DNA of 64,000 bases from Xenorhabdus budapestensis (GTDB lineage: Bacteria > Pseudomonadota > Gammaproteobacteria > Enterobacterales > Enterobacteriaceae): the NCBI RefSeq assembly GCF_002632465.1, contig NZ_NIBS01000004.1, forward strand, positions 96,068-160,067, read 5' to 3'. Within the stretch, counting starts at the first letter, position 1. Every line of letters starts with the position of its first letter. The translations under genes and the position numbers were made by a program. Below the pieces are notes generated by a model. It saw only the letters and a program-made list of their open reading frames with translations, ran no database searches and was not told where the DNA came from. Of this stretch, positions 1-10,819 are shown one piece after another.

Positions 1-844
1 AGGTTGCTAATGATAAATCACAAACGGCGATTATTCCTATTTCTCTGTACTGAATATACTCCGCTAATCACATTGAGCAATTTAGACCCGTTTGCCCTGG
101 GTGGAAGAAGCGGAATTAGATAAGCCCATCGATATTTATTTGAAACTTAATAGTGGTATGAATCGTCTGGGATTTACCCCAGACGAATATCCGCAGATAG
201 TTTCAATGGCAAATGGGATAAAAAATATTAATTCAGTGACTTTAATGACGCATTTCGCTAATTCCGATAATGAAATTGGTGTTGATGGGCAATTCACCGT
301 TGTTAATCGGCTGAATATGAATTCACTCCCTCACTGTCTGGCTAATTCTGGGGCAGTCTTATGGCATCCGCAAACACATGGTGATTGGGTCAGACCTGGA
401 ATTATTCTGTATGGTGCATCTCCCAGTGGGAAGTGGCGTGATATTGCGGATGTAGGCTTAAGACCAGCGATGAGTTTAAAAAGTGAAATCATTGCGGTTC
501 ATGATCTTGCCAAAGGAGAGAATATTGGTTACGGCAGCCGCTATACCACCCAATGTATGACTCGTGTGGGAACAGTAGCATGTGGTTATGCTGATGGCTA
601 TCCACGACATGCACCAACAGGAACGCCGATTATTGTTGATGGTATCCGTACTCGCTTATTGGGTGCTATATCAATGGACATGATGTCGGTTGATCTGACT
701 CCATGCCCACTGGCAACAATTGGCAGTTCAGTCGAATTATGGGGTGAAAAATTACCGGTGGATGAAGTCGCAGAGTCAGCCGGAACGATTGGTTATGAAC
801 TGCTATGTGCTTTGGCCAGACGTGTCCCGGTCGTTGTAGAGTAG
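1..844 (+). pseudogene. dadX: Alanine racemase (DadX/Alr type), 3' part, 5' reading frame disrupted
   Basis: The intact part (from about base 92) encodes 250 residues matching the C-terminal two thirds of PLP-dependent alanine racemase, which interconverts L- and D-alanine for peptidoglycan or alanine catabolism. Visible family motifs are the NSGMNRLGF segment, the GYGSRY segment carrying the catalytic tyrosine, and a complete C-terminus. A full enzyme has about 355 residues, so the window begins near residue 77. In bases 1-91 the expected frame is broken: an in-frame stop lies at 83-85, and weakly homologous pieces (EYTPLI in frame 1, HIEQF in frame 3) can only be joined to LPWVEEAEL in frame 2 by shifting frame twice. 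The N-terminal half with the PLP lysine lies outside the window. This is either a pseudogene or sequence error at the window edge. Confidence 0.6.
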
Positions 845-854
845 CATCAGTTTT

Positions 855-916
855 TAGACAGGCATTTGTTCGTGCAGAGTTTTGTGCGAAGTTCTGTACG
901 GAATAAATGCCTGTTC
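855..916. terminator. Long imperfect hairpin between convergent dadX and yeaD
   Basis: Arms at about 857-879 and 892-915 can pair over about 20 bp, with ACAGGCATTT opposite AAATGCCTGT, a one-base bulge and a second paired block around a 12-base loop. It fills the gap between two convergent genes, so a two-way terminator is the simplest reading. A copy of an intergenic palindromic repeat family is the alternative. Confidence 0.5.
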
Positions 917-937
917 AGAACCCACACATTACCAGAC

Positions 938-1813
938 TCAACTTTTATTTTGGCGGCAACGAATAACGGTAGCAAGTCTGCCTGGAGAACCATTTTTAGA
1001 AGGTTGAGGGGTGTTGATACGTGCAGTTTCAACGCAGGCAATGTTCTTATAGCCTTCCTTACTGATATCTTGCATGCTACTCGCTAGCTCAGCACCGGGA
1101 TTCCAGCAGACTACATCACTATGGTGATAATGGTGAATTTCAATGGTACGTTTCCATAACTCATCCCTAATCAGACTGAAATTCTCTGGCTCTGTATAAA
1201 TGCGATCCGTTCTTCCTTGGAAGCGCAAGTCTTCATTAGTGTATTGCTCTCTGTTTGTAACAGTATCAATAAAGTGATTACCTAACCCGCTGACCCGGAT
1301 TTGATTGATGTTACTGATATTGAAGTAAGAGTGTAGGGCACAAGTGACTTGATAATCTCCGTGAGATTCCAGCTCTATTTCGCAAGTCTTCCCCAATTTA
1401 AAACGGGCAATAAGTGTGAATTCATGTGACCACAATTGTTTTGTGTATGCGCTATCTTGTAGTGTGAACATCAAAATCACACCATTCTCATTTTCATGAT
1501 GAGCTTTGAATTCCCACGGTAATATCCGGGCAAAACCATGACTTGGTGTGCCCAGAGAGCCAAACCAAGGCCAACAGATGGGGATACCACCACGAATGGC
1601 TGTACCCTCGCGGAGTTTTGTATTATTGCTTAACCATAATACAGGTTTTTCACCGCAGGGTTGCCATGCCATAAGATGAGCGCCCTGGATACTGATTGCA
1701 CCCCGGATTTTGGGATGAGAAATCACAATCAGCGGGAATTCATCAATATTCCTTTGACTGATATAAGGAGATATTTGTTTTACAATCGGTAATGAGAAAA
1801 TTTTATCAAGCAT
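938..1813 (-). CDS. yeaD: D-hexose-6-phosphate mutarotase-like protein YeaD
   Basis: This 291-residue protein of the aldose-1-epimerase superfamily resembles E. coli YeaD, a putative hexose-6-phosphate mutarotase acting on glycolytic sugar phosphates in the cytoplasm. Family features seen include GAHLMAWQP near residue 45, a GGIPICWPWFG segment near residue 75, and a histidine in ALHSYF near residue 160. It lies downstream of gapA on the same strand, as in E. coli, separated by about 120 bp that includes a hairpin. It is therefore expected to be expressed mainly by read-through from gapA. The length is normal for the family. Confidence 0.9.
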   Translation of the reverse strand: MLDKIFSLPIVKQISPYISQRNIDEFPLIVISHPKIRGAISIQGAHLMAWQPCGEKPVLWLSNNTKLREGTAIRGGIPICWPWFGSLGTPSHGFARILPWEFKAHHENENGVILMFTLQDSAYTKQLWSHEFTLIARFKLGKTCEIELESHGDYQVTCALHSYFNISNINQIRVSGLGNHFIDTVTNREQYTNEDLRFQGRTDRIYTEPENFSLIRDELWKRTIEIHHYHHSDVVCWNPGAELASSMQDISKEGYKNIACVETARINTPQPSKNGSPGRLATVIRCRQNKS

Positions 1814-1889
1814 CTACATGACCTTATATAAACCTGAATTGGATAATTGGTGAAGGCAAGGATAGCTTATTGCGGAAGAGAGGGGAAAT

Positions 1890-1913
1890 AAAGCCACCTG
1901 TAAAGGTGGCTTA
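1890..1913 (-). terminator. Terminator hairpin after gapA
   Basis: GCCACC and GGTGGC arms (1893-1898 and 1905-1910) enclose a six-base loop, and the minus-strand transcript continues into a U-rich run. It lies between gapA and yeaD and probably ends most gapA transcripts. Confidence 0.75.
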
Positions 1914-1936
1914 TTAAACAACCGTTGAAAGTTCAA

Positions 1937-3274
<1,338 letters not shown>

Positions 3275-3682
3275 ATGGCTAAAAATATCTCCGTTTCTCT
3301 GGAGCAGCTTAGTGAAATGCAGCGTTATGTCACGCAGGAAGCAGGTACTGAGCCGCCATTTTCAGGAAAACTGTTGCACAACAAAAAAAGTGGCATTTAT
3401 CATTGTTTGTGTTGTCATCAGCCATTATTTTTTTCTGATACTAAGTTTGATTCTGGATGTGGATGGCCAAGTTTTTACCAGCCAATCAATGATAAATCCA
3501 TCAAATATATTGATGATTACTCCCATAATATGCATCGAATAGAAGTGCGTTGCAGTCATTGTCAGGCACATTTAGGGCATGTTTTCCCTGATGGCCCTAA
3601 ACCTACCGGAGAGCGCTTTTGTATTAATTCGGTTGCCTTATGGTTTATTGATAAGGAAACAGGAGAAGAAACAGCAGGTTAA
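3275..3682 (+). CDS. msrB: Peptide-methionine (R)-S-oxide reductase
   Basis: This 135-residue enzyme reduces the R epimer of methionine sulfoxide in proteins, repairing oxidative damage. Two zinc CxxC pairs are visible (Cys44/Cys47 and Cys93/Cys96). The catalytic cysteine is Cys116 in GERFCINS, and the GCGWPSF and [10 protein letters not shown] family signatures are present. The ATG at 3275 is chosen over the GTG at 3266 because AAAGGTGG lies at proper spacing before it and the protein then matches the E. coli length. It is divergent from gapA, the standard enteric arrangement. Confidence 0.96.
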   Translation: MAKNISVSLEQLSEMQRYVTQEAGTEPPFSGKLLHNKKSGIYHCLCCHQPLFFSDTKFDSGCGWPSFYQPINDKSIKYIDDYSHNMHRIEVRCSHCQAHLGHVFPDGPKPTGERFCINSVALWFIDKETGEETAG

Positions 3683-3802
3683 TATCATGACTCCGGGTGT
3701 TTTTTAACAAATGCAAGTGTTTTTAAATAAATATAAGCAAAATGAATTGGTAACTAAATTAGAATCGATTCAGCTAAAATATGTAGCCGTAAGGAAATGT
3801 CG

Positions 3803-4087
3803 ATGAAGTTGGATGATTTACTCTCTGCCATGACACCTGAGATTTATCAACGATTAGTTCAGGCTGTTGAATTGGGCAAATGGCAAGATGGCGTTCCATT
3901 AACACCAGAGCAGAAAGAACATAGTTTGCAAATGGTGATGCTTTGGCAAGCCAGGCATAATCATGATCCTGAACATATGACGATTGGCACGGATGGCCAA
4001 ATTACGATAAAAAGCAAGCAAGAACTGAAGGCTATATTCCAATCAGAAATGGTTGCTAAGTTAAAACCTCAGTCAGAAGAAGAATGA
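3803..4087 (+). CDS. yeaC: YeaC family protein (DUF1315)
   Basis: This 94-residue cytoplasmic protein has no established function. It aligns along its length with E. coli YeaC through MKLDDLL, TPEIYQRL, VELGKWQDGV and MLWQARHN. It follows msrB on the same strand after about 120 bp, as in E. coli. Two ATGs are available. The second (3803) is chosen because the AAGGA site is about eight bases before it but almost touches the first (3797), and because it gives the conserved N-terminus. The acidic C-terminal tail is slightly different from the E. coli protein. Confidence 0.9.
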   Translation: MKLDDLLSAMTPEIYQRLVQAVELGKWQDGVPLTPEQKEHSLQMVMLWQARHNHDPEHMTIGTDGQITIKSKQELKAIFQSEMVAKLKPQSEEE

Positions 4088-4106
4088 GCCAAAAAGCTAA
4101 AATAAT

Positions 4107-4149
4107 AACCTCGCTCTTTTTAATGAGTCTGCAATAAAAAGACGAGGTT
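4107..4149. terminator. Bidirectional terminator between yeaC and pncA
   Basis: A 14-bp stem with one bulge (AACCTCG... at 4107-4121 against AAAAAGACGAGGTT at 4136-4149) lies between convergent genes. Runs of T and A on the inner arms give U-rich sequence in both directions. Confidence 0.65.
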
Positions 4150-4224
4150 GATTTCAGGTATATTCAGAAAAATTTATAGCAACCTATAGGTTAAGATAAT
4201 TTTTTCTTTTTCATATGAAATAAC

Positions 4225-4860
4225 TTAAAAAAGCGTTGTTATTTCATTCAATGAAGTTAACTTGGCACCTTTGGCTGTCATTTCTTCAATGGCTCGTTGG
4301 CTGTCATCCGCTTGAATATTGACTCCACGGCAACCCTCAACGATCACGTAAGTTTCATACCCATGTGCTAAAGCATCTAAGACCGTAAATTTTACGCAGT
4401 AATCAGTGGCAATTCCCAGAATCAACAGGCGATTGATATGTTGCTCTGATAGCCAACCATGTAGTCTGGTAGCATTTTTATGATCGTTATCAAAGAATGC
4501 GCTATAGCTATCTATTTGCGAATTTTCGCCTTTACGAAAAATTTTCTGGATAGCAGACTGATTCAGCGCTGGATGGAAGTCTGCACCCAATTGTCCCTGT
4601 ACACAATGCACAGGCCACCATATCTGAGGGATACCATTTAGTTCCCCCAACTCACCGACAAGCTGACCAGAATTGACGGCAAAACTCATGTGATCGGATG
4701 GATGCCAATCCTGCGTTGCGATAATGGTGATGTTGTGTTGCTGACACAATTCAATAGCTTTATTTGCCATTTCGATAACTTCTTCGCTTTCCTTGACCGC
4801 CAGAGTACCACTTGTGCAGAAGTCATTTTGTAGATCGATAAGTAATAATGCGGTTTTCAT
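4225..4860 (-). CDS. pncA: Nicotinamidase / pyrazinamidase
   Basis: This 211-residue isochorismatase-fold hydrolase converts nicotinamide to nicotinate in NAD salvage. The catalytic triad is visible as Asp9 (LIDLQNDF), Lys110 (FRKGEN) and Cys155 (ATDYCV). The metal site is represented by Asp51, His53 and His57 in the DWHPSDH segment. It lies 20 bp downstream of ansA on the same strand, so the two are likely co-transcribed, as in E. coli. The length is usual. Confidence 0.96.
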   Translation of the reverse strand: MKTALLLIDLQNDFCTSGTLAVKESEEVIEMANKAIELCQQHNITIIATQDWHPSDHMSFAVNSGQLVGELGELNGIPQIWWPVHCVQGQLGADFHPALNQSAIQKIFRKGENSQIDSYSAFFDNDHKNATRLHGWLSEQHINRLLILGIATDYCVKFTVLDALAHGYETYVIVEGCRGVNIQADDSQRAIEEMTAKGAKLTSLNEITTLF

Positions 4861-4880
4861 TATATTCCTCGATTTATTTT

Positions 4881-5900
4881 TTATTTGTCGGAGTAGCTCA
4901 ATTCTCCGCGTAGATTCTGCTGCATTAGCGAGCGGATTTCTTCGGCTTCGTAGTGCTGACTCAACAAGTAGTGTAGTTTGGTCAGTGCTGCTTCAAAAGT
5001 CATATCATAGCCGCTGATCACGCCTGATGTAGCTAGCGCATGGCCATTGGCATAACCTTCCATATTGACTCTTCCAGAGATACATTGTGTTAAATTGACC
5101 ACAATGATGCCTCGTTCAGTCGCTTCTCTTAAGATTTTTAACAAATCGGAGCGCTGTGGGGCATTACCAACACCATAAGAGCGTAAAATCAGCGCCTTGA
5201 CAGGTTGCATCAGGATATTTTCAACCACCTGACAGGATAATCCCGGATAGATAGTTACAACGCTGATTGGCTGTGATTTGGTTTGATGTACGATAAAATT
5301 GCCATGAGCGGTTGGTATGGGAGCAGTATTAAATGTACGGATATTGATCCCCGCTTCAATGAGTGGAGGGCAGTTGGGAGATGAAAAGGCGTTAAAACCA
5401 TCGGCGTGGGCTTTAACTGTTCTATTCCCTCGAAACAATTTATTGTTAAAAAATAAGCTAACTTCGTTAACGGGATAATTAGCTGCCAGGTACAGAGCAT
5501 TCAGTAAATTTGTCTGACCATCTGAACGCAGTGCTTCTAAAGGTATTTGCGACCCTGTCACGATAACGGGTTTGCTTAGGTTTTCAAACATGAAAGAGAG
5601 TGCTGAGGTAGTGAAAGCCATGGTATCTGTACCATGCAGGATCACAAAACCATCGTAATCATGGTAATTCTGGTAAATATCGTTGGCGATAATCCCCCAA
5701 TCATCCGGACTCATGTCAGAAGAATCAATAAGAGGATGATGTTCACGGATCGTGAACGTTGGCATTTCTGGACGGTGGAATTCCGGCATCTGTGCAAGTT
5801 GCCGTTGTAAGTGACCAGAGACAGGAATGTAACCATTGGGAGAATGCCGCATCCCAATTGTGCCACCTGTATAAACAACATAGATAGATTTCTTCTGCAT
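4881..5900 (-). CDS. ansA: L-asparaginase I, cytoplasmic
   Basis: This 339-residue type I asparaginase hydrolyses asparagine to aspartate and ammonia. The two active-site signatures are present: YTGGTIG near residue 14 supplying the nucleophilic threonine, and HGTDTM near residue 90. No signal peptide is seen, which fits the cytoplasmic, low-affinity AnsA rather than the secreted AnsB. It is first in a two-gene unit with pncA. The A/T-rich spacer before it contains the sppA terminator. Confidence 0.96.
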   Translation of the reverse strand: MQKKSIYVVYTGGTIGMRHSPNGYIPVSGHLQRQLAQMPEFHRPEMPTFTIREHHPLIDSSDMSPDDWGIIANDIYQNYHDYDGFVILHGTDTMAFTTSALSFMFENLSKPVIVTGSQIPLEALRSDGQTNLLNALYLAANYPVNEVSLFFNNKLFRGNRTVKAHADGFNAFSSPNCPPLIEAGINIRTFNTAPIPTAHGNFIVHQTKSQPISVVTIYPGLSCQVVENILMQPVKALILRSYGVGNAPQRSDLLKILREATERGIIVVNLTQCISGRVNMEGYANGHALATSGVISGYDMTFEAALTKLHYLLSQHYEAEEIRSLMQQNLRGELSYSDK

Positions 5901-5962
5901 GGAAGTACCCCAATAACAGTACCTGATAAAAATATTCAGCCGATTATAGGAGGTATATGGAA

Positions 5963-5998
5963 TAAAAAAAGCCTGATATATAAGGATCAGGCTTTTGG
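5963..5998 (-). terminator. Terminator after sppA
   Basis: AAAAGCCTGAT and ATCAGGCTTTT arms (5967-5977 and 5986-5996) surround an eight-base loop. On the minus strand the stem is followed by a run of U. It separates sppA from ansA. Confidence 0.85.
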
Positions 5999-6031
5999 GT
6001 ATAACTGTTATCGCATTTTAGTAATAACTTT

Positions 6032-7927
6032 CTAGCGGATATTCTCGCAATTCAGGCAGAACGCATAAATATTCTGCGGATCATTCATGCGATTATAAAA
6101 TATTGCTTGCTGTTTCATATCTTGTGCAGCCTGAACAAATGATGCTGGCAGCACTGATTGCAGAATATTTGGCATAATTGCCTGAGCAGATGAAGAAAAC
6201 TCCAGCATAAGTTTTTCAGTGAAGGAAAGCTCTGGTTGCATCCAGTCTAATGATGCTGTTTTGAGGTCGGCTAATTCAACAGCTTTCTTCACCGCATCAT
6301 CGAAATCACCTAATTGATCGACCAAGCCATTCTTTTTAGCATCACTACCACTCCAGACACGACCTTCGGCGATGTTCTTAATCTCATCTACTGATTTATG
6401 CCGGGAATTTGCTACCAGCCCGATAAATTGGTTGTAGCCGTTTTCAATCGACAATTGCATAACGTCAGAAAACAGAGGGTTTATACCTTTTGTTAATGAA
6501 ATATCAGACAGTGGATGTGTTGAAACTCCATCTGTATTCACACCAAGATGATCCAGGCTTTTTTCAAAGGTATTGAAGACACCGAAAACACCAATGGAGC
6601 CGGTTAAAGTATTTGGTGATGCAATAATGTAGTTAGCTGGCGTGGATACCCAGTATCCTCCTGATGCCGCCAGACCCCCCATTGAAACAACGATTGGTTT
6701 CTGATTGACCTTTTTACCATTTTCATCAGTACCTTCCCGAATTGCCATGAGTTCACTGCGGATCAGCTCAGATGCGCTGATACTGCCGCCAGGGCTGTTT
6801 ACACGTAATATAATGGCTTTGATTTTTGGATTCATACGTGCTTCTCGCAGTTGTGCTGCGATTGTATCACCACCTGCTATGTCATTGGACTGTTTACCGT
6901 CCATGATTGTACCTTCAATCATGATCACCGCAATGTTACCATTGTTTTGATAACTATTTTGGACTGGCTGTTTAGCAATATAGTCATTAATGCTGATGTA
7001 GTTGAAATGCTGATTTTGTTTATCCCAACCAAATTGATGTATCAGTTTCTTTTCAATGACATTCAGAGATGCAATTTTATCGACTAAACCGTTTTGAAAT
7101 GCATAGAGTGCACCGTTTCCTCCAGCCTTACGGAATTTTTCAATAAACGTGGAAGGATCAGGAAGTACCTGGTCAAGAGGTATTTTCCTGTTGGTGGCGA
7201 TAACTTGTCGGTAATTGTTCCAAAGTTCATTAAGCCAGAGAGTATCTGCTTTGCGGGCATCATCTGACATATCATTCCGCATCATTGGCTCTACTGCTGA
7301 TTTGTATGTACCAACACGGAAAATGTGGGTAGAAATTTTCAGATTTTCTAATAATGATTTATAGAACAAATGGTTGGTTGAGAAGCCATGAAGGGACACA
7401 CTTCCTTGTGGAGCAAGGAATATTTTGTTTGCGTAACTGGCTAAATAATATTGTGCCTGGCTATAGTTATTCCCGATGGCAATAACTGGTTTACCTGAAG
7501 CCTTAAATTCATTGATGACTTTGCCTATATAGCTCATAGAAGACTGATCGGCACCAATAAAGTCATCTAACTTCAATACCATACCGGTAATTTTAGGGTC
7601 ACTTTTCGCCCGTCGGATACTATCAACAATATCGAACACAGAGGTTTGTTGTGAACGGTTGCTGGAGGAGTCAACAAGATCCCGTCCGAGCTTATCCAGT
7701 GGATTGAGAACAGACACTTGATCAACAACGATACCGGATAAGTTGACATATAATGCCCCACTATAATCATTGCTTAAGCGGAACTGTTCTTTGTATATGA
7801 GAACACCAGTGGTGACTAATACAACTAATAGGATAAAAATCAGGTTGGAAATAAATTGGCGAACGAAATTTAGCAGTTTCCAACTCCATTTAAATATTGC
7901 TGCTATAAACTTCCATAAAGTACGCAT
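6032..7927 (-). CDS. sppA: Signal peptide peptidase SppA (protease IV)
   Basis: This 631-residue inner-membrane serine protease digests released signal peptides. One N-terminal transmembrane segment lies at about residues 26-45, followed by two tandem SppA/ClpP-fold domains facing the periplasm. The Ser/Lys dyad is Lys209 (RVGTYKSAVEP) in the first domain and Ser422 (GGLAASGGYW) in the second. The length is close to that of the E. coli enzyme. It is divergent from ydjA, as in E. coli. A second, smaller homologue, sohB, occurs later in the window. Confidence 0.96.
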   Translation of the reverse strand: MRTLWKFIAAIFKWSWKLLNFVRQFISNLIFILLVVLVTTGVLIYKEQFRLSNDYSGALYVNLSGIVVDQVSVLNPLDKLGRDLVDSSSNRSQQTSVFDIVDSIRRAKSDPKITGMVLKLDDFIGADQSSMSYIGKVINEFKASGKPVIAIGNNYSQAQYYLASYANKIFLAPQGSVSLHGFSTNHLFYKSLLENLKISTHIFRVGTYKSAVEPMMRNDMSDDARKADTLWLNELWNNYRQVIATNRKIPLDQVLPDPSTFIEKFRKAGGNGALYAFQNGLVDKIASLNVIEKKLIHQFGWDKQNQHFNYISINDYIAKQPVQNSYQNNGNIAVIMIEGTIMDGKQSNDIAGGDTIAAQLREARMNPKIKAIILRVNSPGGSISASELIRSELMAIREGTDENGKKVNQKPIVVSMGGLAASGGYWVSTPANYIIASPNTLTGSIGVFGVFNTFEKSLDHLGVNTDGVSTHPLSDISLTKGINPLFSDVMQLSIENGYNQFIGLVANSRHKSVDEIKNIAEGRVWSGSDAKKNGLVDQLGDFDDAVKKAVELADLKTASLDWMQPELSFTEKLMLEFSSSAQAIMPNILQSVLPASFVQAAQDMKQQAIFYNRMNDPQNIYAFCLNCENIR

Positions 7928-8097
7928 ATCGTCTCCAGTTATGGGGTCAAATAGGATTATCCTAATCAGCTGGTTGATAAATGTCAGCTGGAAATCACGG
8001 GAATGATTGAAAAAATAATAACATCTACTCTTTCATTCAGTAATGAATCAACAGAGAATGTCAGATCGTGATAGGTTATCTTATTCAGGAGGAAATT

Positions 8098-8649
8098 ATG
8101 AATGCTTTGGAACTTTTATTGAATCGTCGTTCTGTTTCACGTTTAATCGCGCCAGCTCCGGAAGGAGAGGCATTGCAACATATTTTTGCGGCAGGAATGC
8201 GAGCACCAGATCATGGATCATTGCGTCCCTGGCATTTTATTGTGATGCAGGGGGAAGGGATTGATAAATTCAGCTGTTTGCTCGAAAAATCAGCAATTGA
8301 CGGTGTTATGGGTGAAGATGTGGTGGAAAAAGCAAAAAACGCACCTTATCGAGCACCTATGATTATTACTGTTATTGCCAAAGTTGTTGAACATGCAAAA
8401 GTGCCCGTCTGGGAACAAGTTGTGGCGGCAGGTTGTTCAGTTCATGCTATGCAAATGGCTGCGGTAGCTCAGGGGTTTGGCGGAATATGGCGTTCTGGCT
8501 CCTGGACTGAAGATCCGACAGTCAGAGCGGGTTTGGGCTGTGAGGAAAATGACAAAATTGTTGGATTCCTCTATTTGGGCACACCGGAACTTAAAGCTCC
8601 GACGAAAGGTTCAACACCAGATTTAACGGGTTTTGTCAGTTATTTCTAA
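8098..8649 (+). CDS. ydjA: Nitroreductase-family protein YdjA
   Basis: This 183-residue FMN-dependent oxidoreductase is the short nitroreductase-like YdjA type. Conserved segments include LLxRRSxSRL, [29 protein letters not shown] and FLYLGTP. The physiological substrate is unknown. The start at 8098 is chosen because AGGAGG precedes it at good spacing, and upstream in-frame codons do not match the family. In E. coli the order is ydjA-selD-topB. Here only a selD relic remains before topB. Confidence 0.94.
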   Translation: MNALELLLNRRSVSRLIAPAPEGEALQHIFAAGMRAPDHGSLRPWHFIVMQGEGIDKFSCLLEKSAIDGVMGEDVVEKAKNAPYRAPMIITVIAKVVEHAKVPVWEQVVAAGCSVHAMQMAAVAQGFGGIWRSGSWTEDPTVRAGLGCEENDKIVGFLYLGTPELKAPTKGSTPDLTGFVSYF

Positions 8650-8812
8650 AGTGATTGCTAAAGTGACTGGTGATATTGCCAGATGCTGTGGATCAGATGT
8701 GGTGGGGAAGATGAAAGCCGCCGCATCAATCCACTTTTTTAGTTTGATTGCCGTAGATGAACTGACTGAACCACGCTCAAACAAAGTATTGATTGAAGTT
8801 TTGAATAATTCC
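8650..8812 (+). pseudogene. selD: Probable relic of the selD 3' end
   Basis: The 163 bp between ydjA and topB read openly in the topB frame. The last part (about [19 protein letters not shown]) aligns with the C-terminus of selenophosphate synthetase, for example GELVPARGGRAMVEIR in E. coli, just before the topB start, where selD ends in E. coli. The preceding residues (KMKAAASIH) loosely fit the preceding SelD helix. About 300 N-terminal residues, including the Sec/Cys and ATP sites, are missing, and no stop separates the relic from topB. The assignment rests on position and a short alignment from memory. Confidence 0.5.
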
Positions 8813-10729
8813 ATGCGTCTTTTTATTGCAGAAAAACCTAGCCTGGCACGAGCCATTGCCGATGTTTTACCAAAACCTCATCGTCGGGGAGATGGGTTTA
8901 TTGAGTGTGGTAATAACCAATTTGTTACCTGGTGTGTAGGCCATCTGTTAGAGCAGTCTGAGCCAGATGCTTATGATAGCCGTTATGCACGTTGGGTATT
9001 GGCTGATTTACCGATCATTCCTGAAAAATGGCAGTTGAAACCAAGAGTAGCGGTTGCCAAACAACTTAATACGATTAAATCTCTTCTGGAAAGGGCTGAT
9101 GAAATTATTCATGCCGGAGATCCTGATCGTGAAGGTCAATTACTGGTGGATGAAGTATTGGATTTTTTGCATTTGGATAATAATAAAAAGCAAAATGTCC
9201 AACGCTGCCTGATCAACGATTTAAATCCACAGGCGGTACTTAAAGCGGTTGAGCGTTTAAGGAGTAATCGAGAATTTATTCCTCTATGTGTTTCAGCACT
9301 CGCCAGAGCTAGAGCGGACTGGCTCTATGGCATTAATATGACCCGTGCCTATACATTGCTAGGGCAGAATGCCGGCTATCAAGGGGTGTTATCTGTCGGA
9401 CGTGTTCAGACTCCTGTTCTGGGATTGGTTGTTCGTCGTGATGAGGAAATAGAGCATTTTGTACCGAAAGATTTCTTTGAGGTTAAAGCTTATATTGTTA
9501 CTCCGAAAGAAGAACGGTTTACGGCTGTATGGCAACCCAGTGAATCCTGTATTGATTTTCAGGATGAAGAGGGCCGGATTATCCATCGGCCTTTAGCAGA
9601 GCATGTTGTAGCGCGCATTACGGGGCAACCTGCTTATGTTACTGCGTATCAGGATAAACGGGAATCAGAAACGGCACCGTTACCATTTTCACTCTCTTCA
9701 TTACAGATTGAAGCAGCTAAGCGTTTTGGTTTAAGTGCTCAGGGTGTATTAGATATTTGTCAGCGACTTTATGAAACGCATAAATTGATCACTTATCCAC
9801 GTTCTGATTGTCGTTACTTGCCGGAAGAGCATTTTGCAGGGCGTCAGGCTGTCTTAAATGCCATTTCAGTTCATACACATTTATTACCACAGGATGCGTT
9901 GGATACAGAGAAAAAGAACCGCTGTTGGGATGATAAAAAGGTAGATGCCCATCATGCGATTATTCCCACAGCCCGAAGCAGCCAGATTAATCTGACAGAA
10001 AATGAACACCATATTTATGGATTGATTGCCAGACAGTACTTGATGCAGTTTTTCCCGGATGCGGTATTCCGCAAGTGTACGATCGAGCTTGACATTGCAG
10101 GTGGAAAATTCATAGCAAAAGCTCGTTTTCTGGCAGAAGCTGGCTGGAGAACCTTATTGGGTAATAAAGAGCGAGATGAGGAAAATGAAGGCACGCCGCT
10201 GCCTGTTGTTACCAAAGGTGATGAACTCTTATGTGAAAAAGGAGAAGTGGTGGAGAGGCAGACTCAACCACCGCGTCCTTTTACTGATGCGACTTTATTG
10301 TCTGCTATGACAGGAATTGCCCGATTTGTACAGGATAAAGCACTAAAAAAAGTGTTACGAGCAACAGATGGTCTGGGCACAGAAGCAACGAGAGCAGGTA
10401 TTATTGAATTACTGTTTAAACGGGAATTTCTGTACAAAAAAGGGCGCTATATCCATGCAACACCTGCGGGGAGGGCGCTTATCCATGTATTACCTGATAT
10501 GGCTGTATTGCCCGATATGACAGCGCATTGGGAGTCAAAACTAACACAAATCAGTGAAAAGCAAGTCCGCTATCAGGATTTTATGTTGCCTCTTCACGAA
10601 ACGTTGCAGCAGTTGATTTGGCAGGCAAAACAGTATCGAAATTTGAAAGCTTTTAGGGAGTTACCCCCTGTTCCCGTGAAAGGGAAAAAGAGTAAAAAGA
10701 AGAAAACAAAGACTGACAAAGCTGGGTAG
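8813..10729 (+). CDS. topB: DNA topoisomerase III
   Basis: This 638-residue type IA topoisomerase decatenates DNA and resolves recombination and replication intermediates. It begins with the Toprim domain ([25 protein letters not shown] near residue 101). The active-site tyrosine is Tyr328 in [11 protein letters not shown]. The C-terminal tail is strongly basic ([14 protein letters not shown]), suited to DNA binding. The ATG at 8813 gives the conserved N-terminus, but no clear Shine-Dalgarno precedes it. The frame stays open back to 8633 through the selD relic, so an N-terminally extended product or translational coupling cannot be excluded. Confidence 0.95.
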   Translation: MRLFIAEKPSLARAIADVLPKPHRRGDGFIECGNNQFVTWCVGHLLEQSEPDAYDSRYARWVLADLPIIPEKWQLKPRVAVAKQLNTIKSLLERADEIIHAGDPDREGQLLVDEVLDFLHLDNNKKQNVQRCLINDLNPQAVLKAVERLRSNREFIPLCVSALARARADWLYGINMTRAYTLLGQNAGYQGVLSVGRVQTPVLGLVVRRDEEIEHFVPKDFFEVKAYIVTPKEERFTAVWQPSESCIDFQDEEGRIIHRPLAEHVVARITGQPAYVTAYQDKRESETAPLPFSLSSLQIEAAKRFGLSAQGVLDICQRLYETHKLITYPRSDCRYLPEEHFAGRQAVLNAISVHTHLLPQDALDTEKKNRCWDDKKVDAHHAIIPTARSSQINLTENEHHIYGLIARQYLMQFFPDAVFRKCTIELDIAGGKFIAKARFLAEAGWRTLLGNKERDEENEGTPLPVVTKGDELLCEKGEVVERQTQPPRPFTDATLLSAMTGIARFVQDKALKKVLRATDGLGTEATRAGIIELLFKREFLYKKGRYIHATPAGRALIHVLPDMAVLPDMTAHWESKLTQISEKQVRYQDFMLPLHETLQQLIWQAKQYRNLKAFRELPPVPVKGKKSKKKKTKTDKAG

Positions 10730-10763
10730 ATAAGGTCAAAACGATACAATTTAAAACACCATA

Positions 10764-10808
10764 AGAAAAATCCAGCACTGAAATCGTAGCGGTGCTGGAT
10801 TTTATTAT
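10764..10808. terminator. Bidirectional terminator between topB and xthA
   Basis: AAAATCCAGCAC (10767-10778) pairs with GTGCTGGATTTT (10792-10803), with T-rich sequence after the stem on the plus strand and A-rich sequence before it. It lies between convergent genes. Confidence 0.85.
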
Positions 10809-10819
10809 TATTTTGAGAA

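Noticed and set aside
866-1087. Plus-strand ORF of 73 codons after dadX
   Set aside because: It runs through the hairpin and antisense to the conserved yeaD C-terminus, with no ribosome site or family match.
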